From the NCBI RefSeq assembly GCF_018279165.1, contig NZ_CP047289.1, positions 620,001-684,000 of the forward strand: 64,000 nt of DNA, given 5' to 3'. The notes beneath the pieces are model-generated. The model was given only the letters and a program-made list of their open reading frames with translations, did no database searches and was not told the DNA's origin. The position numbers and the translations under genes were made by a program. The stretch is from Falsirhodobacter algicola (GTDB lineage: Bacteria > Pseudomonadota > Alphaproteobacteria > Rhodobacterales > Rhodobacteraceae). Shown in pieces: positions 16,734-23,650 of the stretch; positions within the stretch are counted from its first letter, which is position 1; the number at the start of each line of letters is the position of its first letter.

Positions 16734-16761
16734 GCGGCCCGGCACTTGGCTGCCGGGCCGC
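16734..16761 (-). other. Intercistronic hairpin between substrate-binding protein and livG
   Basis: GCGGCCCGGCA / TGCCGGGCCGC is a perfect 11-bp inverted repeat with a 6-base loop and no U-tract, lying 19 bp after the binding-protein stop in the same transcription unit. Such hairpins commonly protect the 3' end of binding-protein mRNA so that it is made in excess over the permease genes; that role is inferred. Confidence 0.7.
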
Positions 16762-16780
16762 GTCATGCTGTTATACGATA

Positions 16781-17965
16781 TCAGCGGAAACCGACAGTCT
16801 CGAATGCGCCATCCTTGATGTCGTATTCGCGGAAGGTGCCGCGGCTTTCGCCCGGTTCCACGAATTCCACGCCCGTCGCGCCGACATAGTCGATGTCCTG
16901 CCCTTCGGAGAGGAGTTGCAGCCCCTTGGCCAGCTCGCCGGGAAGGATCTTCTCGCCGGGCGCGTTCGCCACGTCGAAGAGGTGATCCTTGTACTCCGCC
17001 GGGTCGGACGAGCCGGCTGCCTGCATCGCCAGCAGCATCAGCGCCGCCGCGTCATAGCTTTCGCCGGTATAGGGCGAGGTGCCGTCGAAGCCCGCATCCT
17101 TGGCGAGGGTCTGGAACGTGTTGGCATTGTCCCCATCCGCCGAGGGCAGATCGCCGAACGAGCCTTCGATGTCATCGCCGAACGCATCGAGCAGCGTCTG
17201 GCCGTACATCCCGTCGGGGAAATAGAAGGTGTCGAAGGCCCCACTGTCGAGCGCACCCTGCACGATCCCGCGGCCGCCCTGATCGACATAGCCCGCCACG
17301 ACGAGGATCTCGCCGCCCGCCGAGGACAGCGCCCCGATCTCGGCCGAATAGTCGGCCTTGCCGTCGTCATGCGCGGCTTGGATCGTCACCTCGCCGCCCT
17401 TGGCCTTGAACGCCTCGGCAAAGCTGTTGGCCAGACCGAGGCCGTAATCGTTGTTGGTGTAGGTAACGGCGGCCGAGGTAATGCCCCGTTCGCTGATGAT
17501 GTCGGCCATCACTTCGCCCTGACGGGCATCGGACGGTGCGGTGCGGAAGAACAGGCCGTCATCTTCCACCTGGCTCAGCCCGGGCGAGGTCGAGGAGGGC
17601 GAGATCTGCACGATCCCGTTCGGCCGCGAGACGTTCTGCAGCACCGCTGAGGACACGCCCGAGCAGTCGGCCCCCACGATCCCCTTCACGCCCTCTGCCG
17701 TGACCAGACGTTCGGCGGCGGCGGTGGCGGCAGTCGCGTCCACGCAAGTCGAATCGGCGCGCACCGGCGTCACGGTGGAGCCGTCGAGGAAGGCGCCGGA
17801 TTCGCTCACTTCCTTCATGGCCAGTTCGGCCCCGTCCGCCATGGCGGGCGTGATGGATTCCAGCGGCCCCGTGAAGCCGAAGATCACCCCGACCTTCACA
17901 TCCTCCGCCTGTGCCGTACCGGCCAGAAGCGCCGTGGCGGCGGTGGCAAGCATGATCCGTTTCAT
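16781..17965 (-). CDS. LIV-type periplasmic substrate-binding protein
   Basis: 394 residues with signal peptide MKRIMLATAATALLAGTAQA (cleavage before EDVKVG). The Peripla_BP_6 fold is shown by VKVGVIFGFTGPLESITPAM, VKGIVGADCSGVSSAVLQN and the ligand-loop region VTYTNNDYGLGLA. A cysteine pair (about 74 and 100) may form a disulfide. First gene of the operon, divergent from ureE with a 110-bp spacer. The neighbour urease chaperones make urea or a short amide a possible ligand, but the protein is LivK-like, not clearly UrtA. Confidence 0.88.
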   Translation of the reverse strand: MKRIMLATAATALLAGTAQAEDVKVGVIFGFTGPLESITPAMADGAELAMKEVSESGAFLDGSTVTPVRADSTCVDATAATAAAERLVTAEGVKGIVGADCSGVSSAVLQNVSRPNGIVQISPSSTSPGLSQVEDDGLFFRTAPSDARQGEVMADIISERGITSAAVTYTNNDYGLGLANSFAEAFKAKGGEVTIQAAHDDGKADYSAEIGALSSAGGEILVVAGYVDQGGRGIVQGALDSGAFDTFYFPDGMYGQTLLDAFGDDIEGSFGDLPSADGDNANTFQTLAKDAGFDGTSPYTGESYDAAALMLLAMQAAGSSDPAEYKDHLFDVANAPGEKILPGELAKGLQLLSEGQDIDYVGATGVEFVEPGESRGTFREYDIKDGAFETVGFR

Positions 17966-18027
17966 TCAGAACTCCCCAATTGATCACGGAAGCGTAGGGG
18001 CATGAAAGGCGTTTGAAAAGCCTCGGC

Positions 18028-18055
18028 TTGCGTCTGGGGTGGCGGCCGATAAAGT
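18028..18055 (+). promoter_or_regulatory. Candidate promoter of ureEFG
   Basis: TTGCGT (18028-18033) and TAAAGT (18050-18055) with a 16-base spacer form a plausible sigma-70-type promoter 20 bp before the ureE start. Pattern-based only. Confidence 0.4.
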
Positions 18056-18075
18056 TGCCGCGAAGGAGAATGCCG

Positions 18076-18525
18076 ATGATCGACTACCCACCCGCCCGGA
18101 CGCTGCTGCGCAAGGGGGAAGGCGTGCAGCCTTCGGACCGGATCGTGCTGGATTACGAGGCGCGATTCCTGCGGCGGCGGCGGCTCGTCTGTGCGTCGGG
18201 GCGGGGTGTGCTGGTGGATCTGCCCGAAACCGCCAGCCTCGATCACGGCGATGCGCTGGTGACCGAAGACGGCACCGTGATCGCCGTCGCGGCCGCGTTG
18301 GAGCCGGTTCTGGTGGTGACGGGCGATCTGCCGCGCCTTGCGTGGCATATCGGCAACCGGCACACCCCCTGCCAGATCGAGGCGGACCGCCTTCTGATCC
18401 GCCGCGATCATGTGTTGGAGGGGATGCTGACCGGCCTCGGCGCGGCGGTCCGCCCGACAATGGAACGCTTCACGCCCGAAGGCGGGGCTTACGGCCATGG
18501 CCGGACGATGGGCCATGCCCACTGA
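18076..18525 (+). CDS. ureE: Urease accessory protein UreE
   Basis: 149 residues. UreE delivers nickel to the UreDFG-apo-urease complex. The N-terminal domain (residues 1-70) and the metal-binding domain with AWHIGNRHTPCQIEADRLL and VLEGMLTGLGAAVRP are present; the conserved central His is in WHIGNRH, and a modest His tail HGRTMGHAH ends the protein. ATG at 18076 is chosen over 18070 because AAGGAG (18063-18068) is 7 bases before it. It overlaps ureF by 11 bp. Confidence 0.93.
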   Translation: MIDYPPARTLLRKGEGVQPSDRIVLDYEARFLRRRRLVCASGRGVLVDLPETASLDHGDALVTEDGTVIAVAAALEPVLVVTGDLPRLAWHIGNRHTPCQIEADRLLIRRDHVLEGMLTGLGAAVRPTMERFTPEGGAYGHGRTMGHAH

Positions 18526-19135
18526 TCTTCTGCGCCTCGTGCAATGGCTGTCGCCCGCCTTTCCAACCGGCAGCTATGCCTATTCCCACGGGATGGAGCA
18601 GGCGATCACCGACGGCGCGGTGCATGACGCGGCCTCGGCCGGGGCGTGGATCGGCGATGTGCTGCGCTTTGGGGCGGGATGGTCCGATGCGGTGATGCTG
18701 GTCCATGCCCATGGCGGCGCGGATCTGCGCGACCTTGCCCGCGCGCTTGCCCCCTCGGCCGAGCGTATGCGCGAAACCGAAGAGCAGGGCGCGGCCTTTG
18801 CGGCCACCGTGTCGGCGCTCGGGCGGGATGTGGGGCCGCAGCCGCTGCCGCTGGCGGTCGGGATCGCGGCGCGCGGGCTCGATGTGCCGCTGCGCGAGGT
18901 GGTCGCGCTCTATCTGCATGCCTTTGCGGCGAACCTTGCCGCCTGCGCCACGCGCTTCGTACCCTTGGGTCAGACGCAGGGGCAGGCGCTGCTTCAGGCG
19001 CTGCACCCCATCATCGCCGATCTGGCCGCCCGGGCCGAAACGGCGCCGCTTGGTGCCATCGCCTCGGCCAGCATCGCCGGCGATCTGGCCGCGATGCGGC
19101 ATGAAACATTGGAAGTGAGGATCTTCAAGACATGA
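18515..19135 (+). CDS. ureF: Urease accessory protein UreF
   Basis: 206 residues, all-helical, acting with UreD and UreG as the platform that opens apo-urease for nickel loading. [20 protein letters not shown] near the N-terminus is the family signature; [16 protein letters not shown] marks the C-terminal part. The start at 18515 ([16 protein letters not shown]) overlaps ureE by 11 bp; an in-frame ATG 6 codons earlier is less likely. The stop overlaps the ureG ATG by 4 bp. Confidence 0.93.
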   Translation: MPTDLLRLVQWLSPAFPTGSYAYSHGMEQAITDGAVHDAASAGAWIGDVLRFGAGWSDAVMLVHAHGGADLRDLARALAPSAERMRETEEQGAAFAATVSALGRDVGPQPLPLAVGIAARGLDVPLREVVALYLHAFAANLAACATRFVPLGQTQGQALLQALHPIIADLAARAETAPLGAIASASIAGDLAAMRHETLEVRIFKT

Positions 19136-19749
19136 ACAGCGGACCTTTGCGCGTCGGCATCGGCGGACCTGTCGGCGTAGGCAAGACGACCCTGACCGAA
19201 AAGCTGTGCGCGGCGTTGGCCAGCCGCTGCTCCATGGCGGTCGTCACCAACGACATCTACACCCGCGAGGATGCCGATTACCTGATGCGGGCGCAGGTGC
19301 TTCCCTCCGAACGCATCCGGGGGGTGGAGACGGGGGGCTGCCCCCATACCGCGATTCGCGAAGATGCCTCGATCAACCTCGCGGCCATCGCCGATCTGCG
19401 CGGGGCGTTTCCAGATCTCGATCTGGTGCTGATCGAATCCGGCGGCGACAACCTCGCGGCCACCTTTTCACCAGAGCTCGCGGATTTGACGATTTACGTG
19501 ATCGACACCGCCGCCGGGCAGGACATTCCGCGCAAGCGGGGGCCGGGGGTGACGCGTTCGGACCTCTTGGTCGTGAACAAGACCGACCTTGCGCCCCATG
19601 TCGGTGTGGACCTTGTGCAGCTTGAGGCCGACACCCGTACGGCCCGCCAAGAGCGCCCCTACGTCATGGCCCGGCTGCGTCAGGCCGAGGGCGTGGACGA
19701 GGTGATCGCCTTCCTCTGCCGCGAAGGGGGGCTCCGTCTGGGGCTTTGA
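19132..19749 (+). CDS. ureG: Urease accessory GTPase UreG
   Basis: 205 residues. P-loop [18 protein letters not shown] near residue 9, switch/metal region [15 protein letters not shown], the nickel-binding Cys-Pro-His in [12 protein letters not shown] (about 72), [17 protein letters not shown] and the guanine motif [12 protein letters not shown] are all intact. It powers nickel insertion into urease. Last gene of ureEFG; no urease structural gene or ureD follows or precedes within the window. Confidence 0.96.
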   Translation: MNSGPLRVGIGGPVGVGKTTLTEKLCAALASRCSMAVVTNDIYTREDADYLMRAQVLPSERIRGVETGGCPHTAIREDASINLAAIADLRGAFPDLDLVLIESGGDNLAATFSPELADLTIYVIDTAAGQDIPRKRGPGVTRSDLLVVNKTDLAPHVGVDLVQLEADTRTARQERPYVMARLRQAEGVDEVIAFLCREGGLRLGL

Positions 19750-19779
19750 TAATTTGTTCACAGTTTAGTCGCGAATGCG

Positions 19780-19807
19780 TTGATCGATTTTCGGAACCGC
19801 CTATATA
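19780..19807 (+). promoter_or_regulatory. Candidate promoter with long leader, upstream of the DUF6280-like gene
   Basis: TTGATC (19780-19785) and TATATA (19802-19807), 16-base spacer, in an unusually AT-rich pocket just after ureG. It would give a leader of roughly 160 bases before the gene at 19973. Pattern-based. Confidence 0.45.
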
Positions 19808-19858
19808 CGGTGCATCGCGGAAGCGGCTTTCGACAGGATTTCGTGGATGACCAGACGT

Positions 19859-19879
19859 GCCATGCGTCACGTGCATGGC
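19859..19879 (+). other. Leader hairpin with CACGTG core
   Basis: GCCATGC-GTCACGT-GCATGGC is a 7-bp stem with a 7-base loop, within the leader between the promoter at 19780 and the gene at 19973. It may be an RNA structure or a DNA operator; no known riboswitch fold recognised. Confidence 0.4.
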
Positions 19880-19972
19880 GGGAGTGTCAAATGCGTAGTC
19901 CTATAGCCTTGTCGATTGGCTTATTCCCCCCGGACCGCCAGAAGATGCAAGAGCAAGAACAGGAACACACCG

Positions 19973-20299
19973 ATGGCCGATTTCATTGACAGCAGCGCGT
20001 TCAACTTCGAACAAGGTCAACGCGCCCGCAAGCTGTTCGCTGCCGTCGTCCTCGCCGCGCTGGACGATGCCATTGCCGACGACAAGAAATACGGCAATGG
20101 CCCCGATCAAATCGCCCGCTGGGCACGTTCGCGCGATGGGCGCGAAGTGCTGTCCTGCGCCGGGATCGACCCGAACGAGCGTGTGGTAAAGGGCCTGATG
20201 GAATTCGTTGCGAAGGGTATCCGCACCTCGGTCGCCCTGTCGCGCGAAGAGAGCGAACGCCGCAACGCACTGGAGCTGGAGCAGGCCGAAGCCGCCTGA
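19973..20299 (+). CDS. DUF6280-like conserved protein
   Basis: 108 residues, MADFIDSSAFNFEQGQRARKL..., a family I associate with Rhodobacteraceae (DUF6280) and with no known role. It is largely helical, has one cysteine (VLSCAGIDPNERV), no signal peptide, and an acidic C-terminus. The start at 19973 follows AGGA; 19 further upstream codons in frame look non-coding. It has its own promoter-like leader and a strong terminator, so it is a single-gene unit. Confidence 0.8.
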   Translation: MADFIDSSAFNFEQGQRARKLFAAVVLAALDDAIADDKKYGNGPDQIARWARSRDGREVLSCAGIDPNERVVKGLMEFVAKGIRTSVALSREESERRNALELEQAEAA

Positions 20300-20317
20300 T
20301 CCACGACAGCTCTGCAG

Positions 20318-20345
20318 AACGCCCCGGCAAAACCGGGGCGTTTGC
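20318..20345 (+). terminator. Intrinsic terminator
   Basis: AACGCCCCGG / CCGGGGCGTT perfect 10-bp stem, 5-base loop (CAAAA), followed by TGCTATTT. It ends the DUF6280-like gene and touches the stop of the convergent gene at 20345. Confidence 0.85.
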
Positions 20346-20662
20346 TATTTCAGGTCCCGCTCCGCAAGGGCGCGACCGAGTTCTGCCCGGACCATCTTGC
20401 GGATCGTCCGGGTCAGCTTTTCCCCGTAAGGGCCCTGAAGTTCCTCGGTCAGGATCTCGCGCACCAGATCGTGCAGCACATCCTCGTCGATGGGGGCCAT
20501 CGCGTCATGCACCTCGCCCTGCGATTGCAGGCGCGCGGGCAGGTTCGTCGGCGGCGAGACGAGTTGCGCCGGCGTCAGCACCAGCGGCGTGGTGTCCGTC
20601 ACCAGCCGCCGAACCGAGGACAGCACGTCATCATCCTGAGGTGTCTTGGGCCTGTCGTTCAT
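20345..20662 (-). CDS. Small PopZ/DUF2497-like protein
   Basis: 105 residues. An N-terminal DDDVLSSVRRLV segment recalls the EEILxSIRR box of DUF2497/PopZ proteins; a Pro-rich middle (LVLTPAQLVSPP) is followed by a C-terminal helix DLVREILTEELQGPYGEKLT ending RAELGRALAERDLK. PopZ-type proteins self-assemble at cell poles; whether this short form does is unknown. The start MNDRPKTPQDD gives a compact protein; the longer frame overlaps the upstream gene and is unlikely. It follows the PCMT-like gene by 49 bp in the same direction. Confidence 0.6.
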   Translation of the reverse strand: MNDRPKTPQDDDVLSSVRRLVTDTTPLVLTPAQLVSPPTNLPARLQSQGEVHDAMAPIDEDVLHDLVREILTEELQGPYGEKLTRTIRKMVRAELGRALAERDLK

Positions 20663-20711
20663 GTCGAAAAGCCTAGCCGCGCTGCGGTGATGGGACAACC
20701 GGTCAAATCCA

Positions 20712-21362
20712 TCACAGCACGAAGGTGCGTTCCATCTCGAATCCCGGAAGGATGGGGGCCGCCGCGTTGAACACATCGCGCCAGCTGATCCCGCCATCGA
20801 GCTTGTAGCCGACGCGGACGACGCCCAATGCGCCCTCCATGAACAGGGCGGCGATGCGGCCGCCATCCTTCAACTGGCCGATGATCGCGTCCGGCACCGT
20901 CTGCACGCCGCCTTCGATCAGGATCACGTCATAGGGGCCATGGCGTTCGGCGCCCTTGTTCAGCGGGCCGTTCAGGATCGCGGCATTGTCCACATTGTGC
21001 AGCGACAGCAGACGCTCGGCGTCCCGCGCCCGCAGGTCGCTGTCCACCGCCACGACCGCTTCGGCCATGCGCCCGATCACGGCGGTCGAGTAGCCGAGAA
21101 GGCATCCGATATCGAGCACCAGTTCATCAGGCTGGATGTTCACGGCGTCCAGCATCTTGGCGAAGGTGCGGGGGGCCAGCAGCGCACGCCCGTCGCCAAG
21201 ATCAAGATCCTCGCCCAGATAGGCGGCCTCTTGCAGCGGCTCGGGCACGAAAGCCTCGCGCGGGGTTGCCAGAAGCGCGTCGATGATCGGAAACTTGGTC
21301 ACGTCGGAGGGGCGAACCTGCGTGTCGACCATCGTCACGCGGCGCTTGAAGAAGTCAGGCAT
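20712..21362 (-). CDS. Protein-L-isoaspartate O-methyltransferase-like protein
   Basis: 216 residues related to PCMT, a class I SAM methyltransferase that repairs isoaspartyl residues. The N-terminus MVDTQVRPSDVTKFPIIDAL and REAFVPEPLQEAAY match the Rhodobacterales form. Motif I reads VLDIGCLLGYSTAVIGRM, where the central glycine expected in GCGLGY is Leu, and the QTIS-like substrate motif of true PCMT is replaced by RALLAPRTFAKML. It is therefore a divergent member whose activity is uncertain. The start MPDFFKRRVTM is preceded only by a weak ribosome site. Confidence 0.75.
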   Translation of the reverse strand: MPDFFKRRVTMVDTQVRPSDVTKFPIIDALLATPREAFVPEPLQEAAYLGEDLDLGDGRALLAPRTFAKMLDAVNIQPDELVLDIGCLLGYSTAVIGRMAEAVVAVDSDLRARDAERLLSLHNVDNAAILNGPLNKGAERHGPYDVILIEGGVQTVPDAIIGQLKDGGRIAALFMEGALGVVRVGYKLDGGISWRDVFNAAAPILPGFEMERTFVL

Positions 21363-21422
21363 GGCAAACTCTCGTCCTTTGTCGCCTCTTCCTGACACAG
21401 TTGCCCGGCGCGGGCAATTGGC

Positions 21423-22016
21423 CTAGCGAATCTGGTCCATGTCATAGAGGCGCAGCGCCGCGACTTCGGTGGGGCGCAGCACCAGCCGTGCCGTCGATCC
21501 GCGCCGTTTGGGCAGGATTTCGGCGATGTCCTTGCGGGCACGGGGGCCGTGGAGGGCCAAGGCTTCGGGCGTGGGGTCGAAACTTTCGACGACGACATCC
21601 TCGGCATAGAGCAGTTGATGACGCTCCATCAGGATGAAGAAATAATCGACCGAACCGCCTTCCTGCCGCCAGATGGTGGTATCGTTGGCAAGGGTGTTCA
21701 GCGGGATCAGCACCTCGCGCTCACCGAACAAGAGTTCGGCCCGCCAGTCGGAGATGAGGACGCGGTGGTTCTGCGCCGCGATCAGGCTGCGCCTGTTGCC
21801 GAGCGCGCCGGGTGACACGCGGATGGGCGCAAAGCCGCCCGCCGCATCGCCGCGCAGCGCGCCGATCCAGCGCACGGGCTGAAACCCGTCATCCTTGGTC
21901 ATGAGGAGGTCATCCTCGACCAGATCCTCGACCGGGATGGGGCCGTGATAACTGTCGAGGAGGGTGCCTCGGCTCAGACCGCCAAGCGCGCCAAGGGAGC
22001 GATCAGGTTTCGGCAT
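21423..22016 (-). CDS. Hint-domain protein without the nucleophilic residue
   Basis: 197 residues of the Hedgehog/intein (Hint_2) fold seen as small free-standing proteins in Rhodobacteraceae. The N-terminal block is GGLSRGTLLDSYHGPIPVED, and DDGFQPVRWIG is a strong family marker; the late block has AAQNHRVLISD with the conserved His. The Cys normally opening the first block (C-F-x-x-G-T) is Gly here, so self-splicing or acyl-shift chemistry should not occur. No Shine-Dalgarno is obvious at 22016; a perfect hairpin stands 12 bases upstream. Confidence 0.75.
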   Translation of the reverse strand: MPKPDRSLGALGGLSRGTLLDSYHGPIPVEDLVEDDLLMTKDDGFQPVRWIGALRGDAAGGFAPIRVSPGALGNRRSLIAAQNHRVLISDWRAELLFGEREVLIPLNTLANDTTIWRQEGGSVDYFFILMERHQLLYAEDVVVESFDPTPEALALHGPRARKDIAEILPKRRGSTARLVLRPTEVAALRLYDMDQIR

Positions 22017-22027
22017 GGACGGGAATG

Positions 22028-22054
22028 GGCCACCGCGAGGATCTCGCGGTGGCC
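22028..22054 (-). terminator. Perfect hairpin after the outer-membrane protein gene
   Basis: GGCCACCGCGAG / CTCGCGGTGGCC, a 12-bp perfect stem with a 3-base loop, 6 bp after the barrel-protein stop and 12 bp before the Hint gene start, same strand. There is no U-tract, so it may end the strong barrel-protein transcript in a U-independent way or stabilise its 3' end. Confidence 0.6.
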
Positions 22055-22060
22055 GATCGA

Positions 22061-22786
22061 TCAGAAGCGATAGTTGACGCCGACGCGCAGGGCATTGAAC
22101 TCCGGCGTGTCGTAGGTGTGGTAGGCGTCGTTCTCGGCATCCATACGGTCGCGGCCGTAGTTGGAATACTGATACTCGCCGCGGACCGACCAACGCTCGT
22201 TGAGCATCTTCTCGACGCCGAGACCGACGACATAGCCGTCGAGGTTGCGCGTTTCGTTCACGGTGCCGCCGGCGCCGGTGATGTCATATTCCGACTGACC
22301 GACCGAGTAGCCGGCGAAGCCGTAGACCAGCGTATCGGGGCGCACGGTGAAACCGACGGAGCCCTTGATCGAGGCGGTCCATTTCACGACCGAGCTCGAT
22401 TTGTAGCCGCGCGATTCCTCGTCGGCATCGACGCCGCCGAGGGTCGCCATGCCTTCGACGCCGTAGACCATCCGGCTGCCCGGCTGCTGCCAGCGGTAGC
22501 CGCCATGGACGTTGCCGATCGGGCCACCCAGTTCCAGCGTACCGGCGCGGCGGTTGCCAAGGCCGTTGGACGCATCGTTCGTCAGGATGCCGACATCATC
22601 GTCGCCGCCGAAGGCATAGCCGATGCCGCCACCGATATAGGCGCCCGCGAAGGACGGTGCGGGCGGTGCCATGACCGGGGCCGCGACGACGGGTTCAGGA
22701 ACCGGAACGACCGGGCCACCCGCCAGAACGGGGGTTGCGGCGGCTGCCAGACCAGTGGCGATAACGATGAGGCATGCAGATTTCAT
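22061..22786 (-). CDS. Outer-membrane beta-barrel protein (Omp25/opacity type)
   Basis: 241 residues. Signal peptide MKSACLIVIATGLAAAATPV... cut near LAG-GPV, then a Pro/Val linker (PVVPVPEPVVAAPVMAPPAP) and an eight-strand-type barrel from FAGAYIGGGIGYAFGG to the terminal NALRVGVNYRF; the last-residue Phe is the BAM recognition signal. AAGGAGA precedes the ATG. A consensus -35 TTGACA is present on the minus strand at 22850-22855, though I cannot pick a good -10. Probably an abundant surface protein of OmpA-like size without the peptidoglycan domain. Confidence 0.85.
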   Translation of the reverse strand: MKSACLIVIATGLAAAATPVLAGGPVVPVPEPVVAAPVMAPPAPSFAGAYIGGGIGYAFGGDDDVGILTNDASNGLGNRRAGTLELGGPIGNVHGGYRWQQPGSRMVYGVEGMATLGGVDADEESRGYKSSSVVKWTASIKGSVGFTVRPDTLVYGFAGYSVGQSEYDITGAGGTVNETRNLDGYVVGLGVEKMLNERWSVRGEYQYSNYGRDRMDAENDAYHTYDTPEFNALRVGVNYRF

Positions 22787-22918
22787 ACGTCCCGTCTCCT
22801 TATGCGAATGTCAGAAGTTGGGTTTCAGAAGCGACAACTTCACCCACCTTGTCAAAGGAGAACCGGGCCGCCGTTAATACCTTTGGCCGTATTGTGGCCC
22901 ATCGGCATCACCTGCACC

Positions 22919-23650
22919 TCACGGCAGCGTGTTCAGAATCGCCTCGCCCGCGTGCAGATCTTCCAGCCGATCGAACCGAAGATAGGCGATCGCGGTATCG
23001 CCCGACCGCGTGAAGAGGGTCCCCGCCGCACGCTCGCCCGAGGTGATGGGCGTTCCGGCTTCGGCCGGGCCGTGGACGGCGACGCGGACCAGCCCCTTGC
23101 GCAACTCGGTCTTGTGCTGCATCCGCGCCGTAACCTCTTGGCCGACATAGCATCCCTTGCGGAAATCGACGCCGTGCAGACGCTCGAACCCGGCTTCGAG
23201 GATGAAGGTGTCGGGCGTCAGTTCGATCCCGGTTTCGGGCACCAGATGCTCCACGCGCAGGGCATCCCAATCCACCGGCTCTTCGGGGCGGGGCGCGCCA
23301 TAGAGGCGCCAGCCCAGCGCCGGGTGGCGCGGATCGGCAAAGGCGCCTTCCGGTGCGGGGCCAAGGCCGCGCGTGACGGATATGCCCGCATCCGTGATCT
23401 GCACGTCGGCGCGCAGCCGGTACATCGACAGGCGGCGCTGCGTCGCCTCGGCGATGCCTTCCGCGATGTCGATCATCAGATCCTCGCCCTGCCGCAGGAC
23501 GAAGAAATCCGCGAGGTATTTGCCCTGCGGCGTCAGCAGCCCCGTCCAGACGAGGCCGTCCTGCCGCAGCGGCATGACATCGTTCGTCACGAGGCTCTGC
23601 AAGAACTCCAGCCGATCCTGTCCGGTCAGTGCCCAGATCTTGCGCATCAT
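22919..23650 (-). CDS. ygfZ: YgfZ/GcvT-like folate-binding protein
   Basis: 243 residues. The family signature FRKGCYVGQEVTARMQHK (about 161-178) contains the functional Cys of the K-G-C-Y-x-G-Q-E motif. YgfZ uses folate to help maintain certain iron-sulfur enzymes under oxidative conditions. Its ATG at 23650 overlaps the stop of the upstream ABC-exporter gene (ATGA), so the two form a two-gene operon. Fits the iron-sulfur theme of the window. Confidence 0.9.
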   Translation of the reverse strand: MMRKIWALTGQDRLEFLQSLVTNDVMPLRQDGLVWTGLLTPQGKYLADFFVLRQGEDLMIDIAEGIAEATQRRLSMYRLRADVQITDAGISVTRGLGPAPEGAFADPRHPALGWRLYGAPRPEEPVDWDALRVEHLVPETGIELTPDTFILEAGFERLHGVDFRKGCYVGQEVTARMQHKTELRKGLVRVAVHGPAEAGTPITSGERAAGTLFTRSGDTAIAYLRFDRLEDLHAGEAILNTLP

